Part shown: positions 26,203 to 34,748 of the stretch, piece after piece
How the letters are laid out: every line of letters begins with the position of its first letter
Numbering within the stretch: position 1 is the first letter of the stretch
Origin: Christensenella sp. UBA4636
GTDB lineage: Bacteria > Bacillota > Clostridia > Christensenellales > Borkfalkiaceae
Length of the DNA stretch: 63,850 nt
Assembly (NCBI GenBank): GCA_002405915.1
Contig: DHMS01000044.1
Span: 1-63,850, forward strand
Direction: 5' to 3'
Translations under genes and position numbers: made by a program
Notes under the pieces: generated by a model
Told to the model about the DNA's origin: nothing
The model's input: the letters and a program-made list of their open reading frames with translations, nothing else
Database searches by the model: none

Positions 26203-27036
26203 ATGAACGAAGCGATTGTGTTTGAAAACGTTTGTTTTGCTTACGACGAAACAGAAAAGAACGTCGTGGAGGACCTCTCTTTCAAGGTGGAAAGAGGGGC
26301 TTTCGTCGCGCTCGTCGGACGTAACGCAAGCGGCAAATCAACGGTCGCAAAGCTCGTTAACGGGCTTATAGCCCCGCTTTCGGGCAAAATAACCGTTTTA
26401 GGTTTCGACGCGACGGACGAAAAAAACACATTTGAAATCCGCAAGCGTTGCGGTATAGTTTTCCAAAACCCCGACAACCAAATGGTCGCGACAATTGTTG
26501 AGGACGACGTCGCTTTCGGACCCGAAAACATAGGGATTGAAAGAGAAGAAATCGGCAGACGTATAGATTTTGCCTTAAAGGCTACGGGAACGGAAAGCTT
26601 CCGCCTTTCGGCGGCATCCAAGCTTTCCGGCGGGCAGAAACAGCGCGTCGCGATAGCCGGCGTTCTTGCCATGAAACCCGAGATACTCATTTTAGACGAA
26701 TCGACTTCCATGCTCGACCCGCGCGGTAGGCGCGAAGTTATGGACGTCGTGAAAAAGCTCAACAAGGACGGAATGACCGTCGTCGTGATAACCCATTATA
26801 TGGACGAAGTTACCGATTGCGACGAGGTGCTTGTCATGGGCGAAGGTAAGCTTTTAAAAAGCGGCACTCCCGAGGAGATTTTCGCCGACGAGGAACTTTT
26901 GACCCGCGCCGGACTTGAACTCCCCGTTCCCGCAAAAATAGCGAAGTTGTTGAGTGAAAAAGGCGTAAAAATAGGTCGACCGCTCACAAAGGAGGCGTTG
27001 AAAGACGAATTATGCGAATTATTGCAAGGGAAATAG
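26203..27036 (+). CDS. ecfA1: ECF transporter ATPase EcfA1
   Basis: A 277-residue ABC ATPase: Walker A GRNASGKST, Q-loop VFQNPDNQMV, signature LSGGQKQRVAIAG, Walker B ILILDESTSMLDP and switch His in VITHYMDE. With EcfA2 and EcfT it forms the shared energy-coupling module for vitamin and cofactor S-components such as the QueT protein at 0.5-1.1 kb. The start at 26203 (AAGGA upstream) gives the usual family N-terminus. A GTG at 26140 in the same frame would add 21 atypical residues. It overlaps ecfA2 by 25 bp. Confidence 0.95.
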   Translation: MNEAIVFENVCFAYDETEKNVVEDLSFKVERGAFVALVGRNASGKSTVAKLVNGLIAPLSGKITVLGFDATDEKNTFEIRKRCGIVFQNPDNQMVATIVEDDVAFGPENIGIEREEIGRRIDFALKATGTESFRLSAASKLSGGQKQRVAIAGVLAMKPEILILDESTSMLDPRGRREVMDVVKKLNKDGMTVVVITHYMDEVTDCDEVLVMGEGKLLKSGTPEEIFADEELLTRAGLELPVPAKIAKLLSEKGVKIGRPLTKEALKDELCELLQGK

Positions 27037-27887
27037 AATTTTCATACAATAAGGGCGCAAAGTTTGCCGTCGCCGCGCTCGACGGAGTTTCGCTCGAAAT
27101 AGCCGAGGGTGAGTTTTTCGGAATAATCGGACACACGGGAAGCGGAAAATCGACCTTCATTCAACACTTGAACGCGCTCGTTCCGCTCCAGAAAGGCGAA
27201 CTTTTCGTCGGCGATTACGACCTTACGCCCCCTAAAAAGAAGAAAGACAAGCTTAAACTGAAAGAGCTTAGAAAGAACGTCGGAATGGTGTTCCAGTACC
27301 CCGAATATCAACTTTTCGCCGAAACGGTTTACGAGGACGTTGCGTTCGGAATACGCAATTTTATGGCGGGAAAAGACGAAAAAAAGGTCGAGGATTTAGT
27401 CAAAAGCGCGCTTGAAAAGGTCGGGCTTAACTATGCGGAAATAAAGGATAAATCGCCCTTTTCGCTTTCCGGCGGACAAAAAAGAAGGGTTGCGATTGCG
27501 GGCGTTATAGCAGTCGAACCGCAGGTACTCGTTCTCGACGAGCCTTGCGCGGGGCTTGACCCCGTAGGTAAAAAGGAATTGTGGGACCTTTTGCATTATC
27601 TCCACGGAACAACGGCGAAAACCATAATCGTAGTGTCGCACGATATGAACGACGTTGCCGAACAATGCACCAAAGCCGCAATGTTTTCGGACGGCAAAAT
27701 AATTGCTTCGGGAACGCCTAAGGAATTGTTTTCTAATAGAGAACTCATTGAAAAAGCGGGGCTTGACGTACCCGTGACGGCGTACTTAAAAGACGAATTA
27801 AGCCCCCTTTTGGACGATTTAGACACCGACTTTAAGATTGCCGACTTTGCCGAAAAGTTAGCGGAAAAGCTAAACGCCAATATCTGA
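27012..27887 (+). CDS. ecfA2: ECF transporter ATPase EcfA2
   Basis: A 291-residue partner ATPase: Walker A GHTGSGKST, Q-loop VFQYPEYQLF, signature LSGGQKRRVAIAGV, Walker B VLVLDEPCAGLDP and switch His in VVSHDMND. The C-terminal extension (about residues 240-290) is typical of the EcfA2 dimer interface. It begins inside ecfA1, so the two are translated together. Confidence 0.95.
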   Translation: MRIIAREIEFSYNKGAKFAVAALDGVSLEIAEGEFFGIIGHTGSGKSTFIQHLNALVPLQKGELFVGDYDLTPPKKKKDKLKLKELRKNVGMVFQYPEYQLFAETVYEDVAFGIRNFMAGKDEKKVEDLVKSALEKVGLNYAEIKDKSPFSLSGGQKRRVAIAGVIAVEPQVLVLDEPCAGLDPVGKKELWDLLHYLHGTTAKTIIVVSHDMNDVAEQCTKAAMFSDGKIIASGTPKELFSNRELIEKAGLDVPVTAYLKDELSPLLDDLDTDFKIADFAEKLAEKLNANI

Positions 27888-27903
27888 TAATAACACAAAA
27901 ACA

Positions 27904-27931
27904 AGTCGATAATCGACTTATAGCGCGACTT
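27904..27931. repeat. Dispersed intergenic palindrome, copy 5
   Basis: AAGTCGATAATCGACTT is a perfect 7-bp hairpin in this copy, followed by ATAGCGCGACTT. It sits inside the ecf operon, between ecfA2 and ecfT. Confidence 0.75.
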
Positions 27932-27967
27932 ATTTGTTTTTTAAGCCGCAAAAAAAGAAAGAAAAAC

Positions 27968-28789
27968 ATGCTTAACGACGTAGCCTTCGGGCAGTACTAT
28001 CCCGCGCAATCGGCGGTTCACAAAATGGACCCGCGTGCAAAGATAGTCTTTCTAATCGCATATATAGTGGTTATATTCCTCGTCAAAAACTTTTTCGGGT
28101 TTTTAGCGGCGGGGGCTTTCGTCGTGCTTGCCGTTATCTTTTCGCGCGTGCCGTTTTTAAAAGTCTTAAAAAGCATAAAGGCTATTTTAGTGCTTATCAT
28201 AATCACGTTTCTAATTAACCTTTTGTTGCACGAGGACGCGGACGCGACCGTTTACTATTCGTTCTGGGTTTTCAAAATAACGGACAAATCGATAGAGTTT
28301 GCGCTGTTTATGGCTTTAAGGCTCATATACCTCGTTCTCGGCAGCTCCGTTCTTACGCTCACGACTACGCCCGTCGCGCTAACCGACGGCATAGAATCGC
28401 TTTTAAAGCCGCTAAAAGTAGTTAAATTCCCCGTTCACGAACTCGCACTCATAATGAGCATCGCGCTCCGTTTTATCCCGACCCTTATGGAAGAAACCAA
28501 CAGAATAATTTCGGCGCAAAAGGCAAGGGGCGCGGACTTCGACAGCGGCAGTATTTTTAAAAAAGTTAAAGCGTTGCTCCCCGTGTTGATACCGCTTATC
28601 GTGTCGGCGTTCCGCCGCGCGGACGAGCTGGGCGAAGCAATGGACGCACGCTGTTATTCGGGCAGCAAAAACCGCACGAAGTACAAAAAATTAAAATTCA
28701 CCTATCGCGACTTAATCGCACTTTTAGTCATGGGCGCGTTGTACGCCGGCGTGATACTCCTGAATATTTACGGGGTGAACGTCATATGA
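27968..28789 (+). CDS. ecfT: ECF transporter transmembrane protein EcfT
   Basis: A 273-residue integral membrane protein with the EcfT coupling helices marked by two Ala-Arg motifs, SAQKARGADFD and EAMDARCYSG, which contact the two ATPases. About five to six membrane helices. Its last 4 bp overlap the first of truA. Confidence 0.95.
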   Translation: MLNDVAFGQYYPAQSAVHKMDPRAKIVFLIAYIVVIFLVKNFFGFLAAGAFVVLAVIFSRVPFLKVLKSIKAILVLIIITFLINLLLHEDADATVYYSFWVFKITDKSIEFALFMALRLIYLVLGSSVLTLTTTPVALTDGIESLLKPLKVVKFPVHELALIMSIALRFIPTLMEETNRIISAQKARGADFDSGSIFKKVKALLPVLIPLIVSAFRRADELGEAMDARCYSGSKNRTKYKKLKFTYRDLIALLVMGALYAGVILLNIYGVNVI

Positions 28790-29526
28790 GAATAAAGCTT
28801 ACCGTTTGTTACGACGGGACATCTTATTGCGGCTGGCAACGGCAGAAAAACGGCTTTACCGTGCAAGAAGCTTTGGAACAAGCCGTCGAAAAACTCACGG
28901 GCGAAAAGGTCGCCGTTACGGGTAGCGGCAGAACGGATTCGGGCGTGCATGCAAAAGGGCAGGTCGCGCATTTCGACACAAATTCGACTATCCCCGCCGA
29001 AAAGTTTTCGCTCGCGCTTAACCCCATTTTGCCCGACGATATCAAGGTTTTAAAAAGCGAACGTGTAAGCGAAAACTTTCATTCCGTTCATTCTGCAAAG
29101 CGCAAAACTTACGTCTATACGCTCTATCTTTCGCCCGTTCCTATCCCTATTTACGAGCGTTACGCACTCCGTATAGACGAGCCTATAGATATTGAAAAGA
29201 TGCGGAAAACCGCCGAAATTTTCATCGGTGAAAAGGACTTTAAAGCCTTTTCTTCCACAGGTTCGTCCGTCAAAGGCAATGTAAGAAAAATCTATGCGTT
29301 AAGCGTTGAAAAGAAAAGCGGCTTTATCTTTATAAAAGTGACGGGCAACGGCTTTTTATACAACATGGTGCGCATAATCGCTGGAACGCTCGTTGCGATA
29401 GGCAAAGGCGAAATGAGTATAGAAACCGTCGAAAAAGCCCTTTTAACGGGCGAAAGAACGTATGCGGGCAAGACCCTTGCCGCCAAAGGCTTAACGCTCC
29501 TTTCCGCCGACTACGAAGTGGAATAA
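28786..29526 (+). CDS. truA: tRNA pseudouridine(38-40) synthase TruA
   Basis: A 246-residue enzyme with the catalytic motif GRTDSGVHAKGQVAHF (nucleophilic Asp in RTDSG) and the start pattern KLTVCYDGTSYCGWQRQ of the family. It converts U38-40 in tRNA anticodon arms to pseudouridine. The ecfA1-ecfA2-ecfT-truA order is the classic Firmicutes arrangement. The start is coupled to ecfT by an ATGA overlap. Confidence 0.96.
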   Translation: MRIKLTVCYDGTSYCGWQRQKNGFTVQEALEQAVEKLTGEKVAVTGSGRTDSGVHAKGQVAHFDTNSTIPAEKFSLALNPILPDDIKVLKSERVSENFHSVHSAKRKTYVYTLYLSPVPIPIYERYALRIDEPIDIEKMRKTAEIFIGEKDFKAFSSTGSSVKGNVRKIYALSVEKKSGFIFIKVTGNGFLYNMVRIIAGTLVAIGKGEMSIETVEKALLTGERTYAGKTLAAKGLTLLSADYEVE

Positions 29527-29569
29527 CCTTATCGGCATGGTGTTTTAAAAGCCACCGCCAAAGAACTAA

Positions 29570-29597
29570 AAGTCGCGCTATAAGTCGATTGTCGCGT
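29570..29597. repeat. Dispersed intergenic palindrome, copy 6
   Basis: AGTCGCGCTATAAGTCGATT then GTCGCG; it follows truA by about 45 bp. Confidence 0.7.
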
Positions 29598-29746
29598 AAA
29601 AAAATCAAAAAAACGACAAAAAAATGATTCCGTTCGTGCTTTTTCTCGGGCGGAATTTTTAAATCGACGAGAGAGAAATACTATCAACAAAACGAAAGAT
29701 TTCTGTATAACAAAACCACAAAACGGCACAAAAGACGAAAATATCG

Positions 29747-29775
29747 TTGACAGCAGAATTATACTGTGATATAAT
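29747..29775 (+). promoter_or_regulatory. Promoter of the 231-residue membrane protein gene
   Basis: TTGACA (29747-29752), 17-bp spacer, TATAAT (29770-29775); a full-consensus sigma-A promoter 38 nt before the ATG. Confidence 0.85.
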
Positions 29776-29812
29776 AATTACATTATTAAGTAATTTTAAG
29801 CCGGAGGAAACT

Positions 29813-30508
29813 ATGAGAACTATAAGAAAAAACACGAAAAACGCCGTTAAGGACAAAAGGGGAAAAAGGCTGCACCCCGTTCAGCAAGCAATAAAGCTTT
29901 CGATTGCCGCGCTTATCGTTATATTTCTTTGTGTTTTAGTATGGCTCGGGCGCGATTATTTTAAAAAAGAAGTCAACGTGTCGTCATTGAATTTGCCAGC
30001 CTGGCTGGATGCGATTTTGGAAAAAGTAATTTTGTATGCGCCGATAATTTATGTGGGCATTTTTGCGCTCGAAGGCATACTTGCCGCGGTTGCGCTTATA
30101 GTAAACACCGATAAATGTCGTCTTGTTTGTAGAATTATCATAATAATTCTCGGCGTTGTGTTCGTTTTGTCTCTCTCGTATGCAGGTACTTCTTTTATAG
30201 GCTTAGGCGAGCAAATTTCTGCGGAAATCGGAGCGGGTTCTGCCGAAGAGGAAACGAAAAACGTTGTCGTAACGCTTATCTTAGCGAGCTTTTTCGGGCC
30301 GCTTATATTGCAAATAGCAACGCTCGGCTTTATGCTTTTGACCTTCGAGCAGGAAGGCGGAATGAACGTTGCAACCTGGTTTTTGTTCACCATACCCGGC
30401 GCGGGTTTTGTTATAGTAATGATATTCTTATTTAAAAATTTGTTTGCCCACGGCGGCGGAAGCGGAGACGACGGCGACAGCTACGATGTGATTATTTTTA
30501 AAAGGTAG
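29813..30508 (+). CDS. Multi-pass membrane protein of unknown function
   Basis: A 231-residue protein with a basic N-terminus (RTIRKNTKNAVKDKRGKRL), about five membrane helices and a Gly/Asp-rich tail (AHGGGSGDDGDSYD). No family recognised. The start at 29813 has CCGGAGG upstream. It has its own strong promoter and a strong hairpin downstream, so it is a single-gene unit. The strong promoter suggests a constitutive envelope role, but that is inference. Confidence 0.6.
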   Translation: MRTIRKNTKNAVKDKRGKRLHPVQQAIKLSIAALIVIFLCVLVWLGRDYFKKEVNVSSLNLPAWLDAILEKVILYAPIIYVGIFALEGILAAVALIVNTDKCRLVCRIIIIILGVVFVLSLSYAGTSFIGLGEQISAEIGAGSAEEETKNVVVTLILASFFGPLILQIATLGFMLLTFEQEGGMNVATWFLFTIPGAGFVIVMIFLFKNLFAHGGGSGDDGDSYDVIIFKR

Positions 30509-30539
30509 CTTATCGACGAATGATGACGTTTATCACGAA

Positions 30540-30565
30540 AAGTCGCGCTATAAGTCGATTAACCG
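30540..30565. repeat. Dispersed intergenic palindrome, copy 7
   Basis: AGTCGCGCTATAAGTCGATT then AACCG; about 30 bp after a stop codon. Confidence 0.7.
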
Positions 30566-30583
30566 AATATTTTTATATTAAAC

Positions 30584-30620
30584 TACGCCCGCGGCGGGAT
30601 AAAATCCCGCCGCGGGCGTA
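30584..30620. terminator. Very strong 17-bp perfect hairpin
   Basis: TACGCCCGCGGCGGGAT and its exact inverse around an AAA loop. The T run is weak on both strands, but such a stable stem would stop transcription or block read-through. Confidence 0.65.
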
Positions 30621-30643
30621 TATGTTTATTTGTTGTTGTTACA

Positions 30644-30874
30644 TTATAAAGAACAAATATAATCAATGCACTGCTTTATTTCTTCGTTTGACATAGGCGG
30701 CAACGTTTTGTCAGAATGGACAATACTGTTTCTTTGCTTTCTTAAATCATTTAGCATTCGTGGGGTATATGGGTCGTAACTGTTGTATTCATCATCGTAT
30801 GTGTTGAATTGACAGCAAAAACAGTCTAACATTTCCGAAAAAGTTCCTGTATAGTGGTAATCGTATTTTATATT
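30644..30874 (-). pseudogene. Remnant of a HEPN-domain-like protein
   Basis: The minus-strand frame encodes protein-like sequence (YDYHYTGTFSEMLDCFCCQFN ...) that continues 5' of the first Met until an in-frame stop, so the gene has lost its 5' part. The C-terminal piece has RKQRNSIVHSDK, which fits the R-x4-H motif of HEPN ribonuclease-type domains. With the broken 5' end it is best read as a decaying accessory or defence gene; an intact 62-residue protein (ATG at 30832) is possible but less likely. Confidence 0.45.
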
Positions 30875-31250
30875 CTACAAACGGTATGACGCAAAGTTAG
30901 AAAAAAATTTTCAACTCTACGTTAAGTAGATTGTCATAAAATGAATTGCTTGCAACTTTGATGTTTTTTTTCTACGGTTTTCGCTCTGTAAAAACCCGTT
31001 CGTTTATAGATTTTAACATTTCAAGCATTAAGATTACATCCGTATCGATTTTCGATGATTTTGTACAATGCTGTATAATCAACCCTTGGAGTAAATGGAT
31101 AAGAAGTGTCTTTTTTTGTATTTTACTATACTTCCGACAACCATATTTTTTTTCCCCCCTTATCTATAAAAATCATTTTTATTATATCCTATCCTACAAA
31201 AATTTTCAATCTTTTTTATGAAAGCAAAATTGCTCTACTTTTCACCACAA
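30875..31250. other. Degenerate AT-rich intergenic stretch
   Basis: No gene with a ribosome site on either strand. Short minus-strand protein-like pieces (for example TDVILMLEMLKSINERVF) broken by stops suggest further gene decay next to the HEPN-like remnant. Confidence 0.35.
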
Positions 31251-31253
31251 AAA

Positions 31254-31293
31254 ACAAAAACCCCTACGGCGAAAATGCTTTCCGCCGTAGGGG
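31254..31293 (-). terminator. Terminator of pckA
   Basis: A perfect 11-bp stem CCCCTACGGCG / CGCCGTAGGGG (31261-31271, 31283-31293), with TTTTTGTTTTTT following on the minus strand. Confidence 0.9.
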
Positions 31294-31329
31294 CGAATTT
31301 TTTATATCAAATTTTCTATATCCTTAAAC

Positions 31330-32934
31330 TTACGCTTTGGGACCTGCTTTGACGAGGGCTTTGCCCGCTTCGTTCGTCGTGTACTTGACGAAGTTCTTTT
31401 CGAATCTCGAAGCAAGGTCTTTTGCTTTTTCTTCCCATTTGCATGCGCAGTCGTAAGTATCTCTCGGGTCGAGGATAGCCGGGTCTACGCCGGGGAGTTC
31501 GGTCGGAACTTCGAAGTTGAAGTAGGGGATAGTCTTGGTCGGAGCCGTGTTGATTGCGCCGGACAAAATAGCGTCGATAATGCCGCGGGTATCCTTAATG
31601 GAAATACGCTTGCCGGTTCCGTTCCACCCGGTGTTGACGAGGTAAGCCTTTGCGCCGCTCATCTTCATCTTCTTAACGAGTTCTTCCGCATACTTTGTCG
31701 GGGGAAGTTCCAAAAACGCCTGTCCGAAGCAAGCCGAGAAAGTCGGTGTCGGTTCGGTTATGCCTCTTTCGGTACCCGCGAGTTTTGCGGTGAAGCCGGA
31801 GAGGAAGTAGTACTGAGTCTGTTCCGGAGTAAGAATGGAAACGGGCGGGAGTACGCCGAACGCGTCCGCGGAAAGGAAGATTACGTTCTTAGCCGCGGGA
31901 GCGGAAGAAACGGGGCGAACGATATTCTTAATGTGGTAGATAGGATAGGAAACGCGGGTGTTTTCGGTTACGGACTTGTCGGCGAAATCGATTTTGCCGT
32001 CCTTGTCGAGCGTAACGTTTTCGAGAAGCGCGTCGCGCTTAATCGCATTGTAAATGTCGGGTTCGGAATCCTTGTCGAGGTTGATAACCTTAGCGTAGCA
32101 GCCGCCTTCGAAGTTGAATACGCCGTTATCGTCCCAGCCGTGTTCGTCGTCGCCGATCAAAAGACGCTTCGGGTCGGTCGAAAGGGTGGTTTTGCCGGTT
32201 CCGGAAAGACCGAAGAATATAGCGGTGTTTTCGCCGTTCAAGTCGGTGTTAGCCGAGCAGTGCATCGAAGCGATGCCTTTGAGCGGGAGGTAATAGTTCA
32301 TCATGGAGAACATACCTTTCTTCATTTCGCCGCCGTACCAGGTGTTTACGATAACCTGTTCGCGACTCGTAATGTTGAACATAACAGCCGTTTCGGAATT
32401 AAGTCCGAGTTCTTTGTAGTTTTCTACCTTCGCTTTGGAAGCGTTGTAAACTACGAAATCAGGCTTAAAAGTCGCAAGTTCTTCTTCTGTCGGGCGAATG
32501 AACATATTTTTTACGAAGTGAGCCTGCCAAGCAACTTCTACGATGAAACGGACAGCCATGCGGGTATCTTTGTTTGCTCCGCAGAAAGCGTCTACAACGA
32601 ACAATCTCTTGCCGCTGAGTTCTTTGATGGCAAGTTCCTTAACGGCTTTCCAAGCTTCTTTAGAAGCGGGGTGGTTGTCGTTCTTGTAACTATCGGAAGT
32701 CCACCAAACTGTGTCTTTGGAGTTCTCGTCCATAACGATATATTTATCTTTGGGAGAACGACCCGTATAAATACCGGTCATAACGTTGACTGCGCCGAGT
32801 TCGCTTACCTGACCTTTTTCGTAGCCCGTGAGGTCGGGTCTGGTTTCTTCTGCGTAGAGCATTTCATAAGACGGGTTGTAAACTATTTCGGTCGTACCCG
32901 TAATGCCGTACTTGGTTAAATCGAGTTTCTGCAT
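31330..32934 (-). CDS. pckA: Phosphoenolpyruvate carboxykinase (ATP)
   Basis: A full-length, 534-residue ATP-type PEPCK. It interconverts oxaloacetate + ATP and PEP + CO2 + ADP; in fermenters it often runs toward oxaloacetate for succinate formation or anaplerosis. Visible: YTGRSPKDKYIV, the kinase P-loop GLSGTGKTTLS, the metal and nucleotide region GDDEHGWDDNGVFNFEGGCYAK, and TGWNGTGKRISIKDTR near the C-terminus. The start is at 32934 (GAGAGGT 7 nt away); five codons further 5' are unsupported. Strong promoter and terminator, single-gene unit, high-expression codon use. Confidence 0.97.
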   Translation of the reverse strand: MQKLDLTKYGITGTTEIVYNPSYEMLYAEETRPDLTGYEKGQVSELGAVNVMTGIYTGRSPKDKYIVMDENSKDTVWWTSDSYKNDNHPASKEAWKAVKELAIKELSGKRLFVVDAFCGANKDTRMAVRFIVEVAWQAHFVKNMFIRPTEEELATFKPDFVVYNASKAKVENYKELGLNSETAVMFNITSREQVIVNTWYGGEMKKGMFSMMNYYLPLKGIASMHCSANTDLNGENTAIFFGLSGTGKTTLSTDPKRLLIGDDEHGWDDNGVFNFEGGCYAKVINLDKDSEPDIYNAIKRDALLENVTLDKDGKIDFADKSVTENTRVSYPIYHIKNIVRPVSSAPAAKNVIFLSADAFGVLPPVSILTPEQTQYYFLSGFTAKLAGTERGITEPTPTFSACFGQAFLELPPTKYAEELVKKMKMSGAKAYLVNTGWNGTGKRISIKDTRGIIDAILSGAINTAPTKTIPYFNFEVPTELPGVDPAILDPRDTYDCACKWEEKAKDLASRFEKNFVKYTTNEAGKALVKAGPKA

Positions 32935-33018
32935 TGTATTACCTCTCATAAGATTTTTTTGCTTAAAAAGCGGGCGGCTGAATTCTCACCTTGTGCCGTT
33001 CCCTACTTTTCCGTATAT

Positions 33019-33047
33019 ATTTTAATGCTAAAATTTGAAAGTGTCAA
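33019..33047 (-). promoter_or_regulatory. Promoter of pckA
   Basis: Minus-strand TTGACA (33042-33047), 17-bp spacer, TAAAAT (33019-33024). Confidence 0.85.
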
Positions 33048-33190
33048 GCGTAAGAGAACGAAAAGCCGCCGCAATGTGTGAAATTTTTTTCATTTTCGTT
33101 ATTAAGTTACCCGTTTATGTTCGTTTTATGCGTTTTTGTCTAAAAAACGTGGCGGTGTTTGGGGTGTGTCCGTTGTTTTGCTGTTCATTT

Positions 33191-33220
33191 GAAAGTTAGT
33201 CGCAATTTCGACTAACTTTC
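33191..33220. repeat. Palindrome at the 3' end of the AAA ATPase gene
   Basis: GAAAGTTAGTCG and CGACTAACTTTC (perfect 12-bp arms, 6-nt loop). The right arm contains the stop codon of the gene. A near-copy lies at the other end of the gene (34523-34552). Confidence 0.8.
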
Positions 33221-34504
33221 GAAAATAGTTTCGTTTAATAGAAAATCGTATAATCCTACGTGATAAATGCCGTTATCGTCGAACCAAGGCTTCATATAAG
33301 ATTTTGTCACGATTATCTTCTTAAAAAAATCTCTTGTTTCGAGGAAAGGGCGAAGTTCTGTTTTTTCCTTATTTTCCCCGTTTAGCGTTAATGCGGATTG
33401 AATATAGTATTTTTTCATTCCTTTATTAACAACGAAATCTATTTCGCATTGCCTTTTATGTCGTTTGCCATCTTCCCCAAGACTTGCTATATCAACTACG
33501 CCGACGTCGACGGAAAACCCGCGAACAAGCAATTCGTTGTAAATAATATTCTCCATTGCATGCGTTTCTTCTTGCTGTCTGAAATTCAAGCGCGCGTTAC
33601 GTAATCCCATATCTGTACAATAGTATTTTGAAGGATAGAGGAAATATTTTTTACCCTTAACGTCGTAACGTTTAGCTTGATTAAATAAAAACGATTCTTC
33701 CAAATATTCCAAATAAGTGGCGACGGTTTGCGAATCGACTTTAACGTTTTTAGCCGTCTTTAATGCGTTCGCTAATTTGGACGAATTAGTCAGAGAACCG
33801 ATAGCCGAACATAAATCGTCGGTTAACAGCTGCAAAATTTCCGGTAAATCGATACGGTAACGTTCTTCGATGTCTTTGAAATAAACTTCTTTAAAAAGGT
33901 CCGATAAATATTTAATTTTATCCTCGGGTGTTTTTCTGAATAAAGTAAGAGGTAACCCGCCAAAGGTTGCGTATTCTTCGAAACGTTCTAATTTATCTCC
34001 GCCTAAATATCCGTAATATTCTTTGAACGTAAGCGGGTAAACCCTAACCTCATCACCGCGTCCGCGAAACTCCGTCATAACGTCCTTGGAAAGAAGCTTT
34101 GAATTGCTGCCCGTAACGTAAACGTCAACGTTGCTTAAGCGTAGCAAGCCGTTTAACACGCCATATAAAGGAAGAGGCTTGTCGCTATTTAATTCGTCTT
34201 TTTTTATAGCGTATTGAACTTCGTCGATAAATACGTAATATTGTTCGTCGTTGCTAACGATTTTAGAACGGATATAAGCGGAAAGTTCTTTCGGGTCGCG
34301 ATATTTTTTGCTTTCTTCTTCGTCCAGAGCGATAGTTATAATATTGTCTTTCTTTACTCCGGTAGAAATCAAGTTATCATAATACAAATGGAATAAAAGA
34401 TAACTTTTGCCACATCTTCTGATTCCCGTAATTACTTTTATCATACCGTTTTCTTTTCGGTCAATTAACCTTTGTAGATATCTGTCCCTTGCAATTATAC
34501 CCAT
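33212..34504 (-). CDS. AAA-family ATPase with C-terminal DUF4143
   Basis: A 430-residue ATP-binding protein of the widespread AAA_14/DUF4143 family. N-terminal P-loop TGIRRCGKSYLLFHL, Walker B YVFIDEVQ, a sensor-like VTGSNSKLLS, then arginine-rich EFRGRGDEVRVYPLTFKEY and a C-terminal DUF4143 nuclease-like domain (CEIDFVVNKGMKKYYIQ). Members are patchily distributed and their exact role is unsettled. The gene is more AT-rich than its neighbours, has its own consensus promoter and is bracketed by two almost identical palindromes, as if it moves as a unit. AGGGG precedes the ATG. Confidence 0.85.
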   Translation of the reverse strand: MGIIARDRYLQRLIDRKENGMIKVITGIRRCGKSYLLFHLYYDNLISTGVKKDNIITIALDEEESKKYRDPKELSAYIRSKIVSNDEQYYVFIDEVQYAIKKDELNSDKPLPLYGVLNGLLRLSNVDVYVTGSNSKLLSKDVMTEFRGRGDEVRVYPLTFKEYYGYLGGDKLERFEEYATFGGLPLTLFRKTPEDKIKYLSDLFKEVYFKDIEERYRIDLPEILQLLTDDLCSAIGSLTNSSKLANALKTAKNVKVDSQTVATYLEYLEESFLFNQAKRYDVKGKKYFLYPSKYYCTDMGLRNARLNFRQQEETHAMENIIYNELLVRGFSVDVGVVDIASLGEDGKRHKRQCEIDFVVNKGMKKYYIQSALTLNGENKEKTELRPFLETRDFFKKIIVTKSYMKPWFDDNGIYHVGLYDFLLNETIFES

Positions 34505-34522
34505 AATTTACCCCTGCCATTC

Positions 34523-34552
34523 GGAAGTTAGTCGCAAAAACGACCTACTTTC
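34523..34552. repeat. Palindrome at the 5' end of the AAA ATPase gene
   Basis: GGAAGTTAGTCG and CGACCTACTTTC with a 6-nt loop; nearly the same as 33191-33220. It starts a few bases after the -10 box, so it is either an operator or a hairpin at the 5' end of the transcript. Confidence 0.75.
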
Positions 34553-34556
34553 AAAT

Positions 34557-34585
34557 ATTATATCCGAAAACGAATTAGTTGTCAA
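34557..34585 (-). promoter_or_regulatory. Promoter of the AAA ATPase gene
   Basis: Minus-strand TTGACA (34580-34585), 17-bp spacer, TATAAT (34557-34562); full consensus. Confidence 0.85.
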
Positions 34586-34605
34586 GCCGAAATGTAAATT
34601 TTAGC

Positions 34606-34714
34606 TTGAAATATTTTCGCAAATATGGTAAAATGGAGACGATAGTGCAACCGGTTACAAGTTGTTACCGGTTAAAAAAGAGAAAAAGTCGGTCGGTATC
34701 GTTTTGTTACCGAC
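34606..34714 (+). promoter_or_regulatory. Promoter followed by two inverted repeats, XRE gene
   Basis: TTGAAA (34606-34611), 17-bp spacer, TAAAAT (34629-34634). Downstream are AACCGGT/ACCGGTT (34649-34673) and GTCGGTA/TACCGAC (34692-34714). Both are 7-bp perfect inverted repeats with similar half sites, a likely pair of operators for the encoded HTH protein or two leader hairpins. Confidence 0.6.
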
Positions 34715-34748
34715 TAAAACGCAACGGGGAACGACGGCTAATATAATT

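Noticed and set aside
30946..31327. Plus-strand ORFs of 91 and 73 codons
   Set aside because: Low-complexity F/Y/I-rich sequence without start signals in a degenerate region.
31933..32919. Long plus-strand ORF opposite pckA
   Set aside because: Shadow of a highly expressed gene; no motif or start signal.
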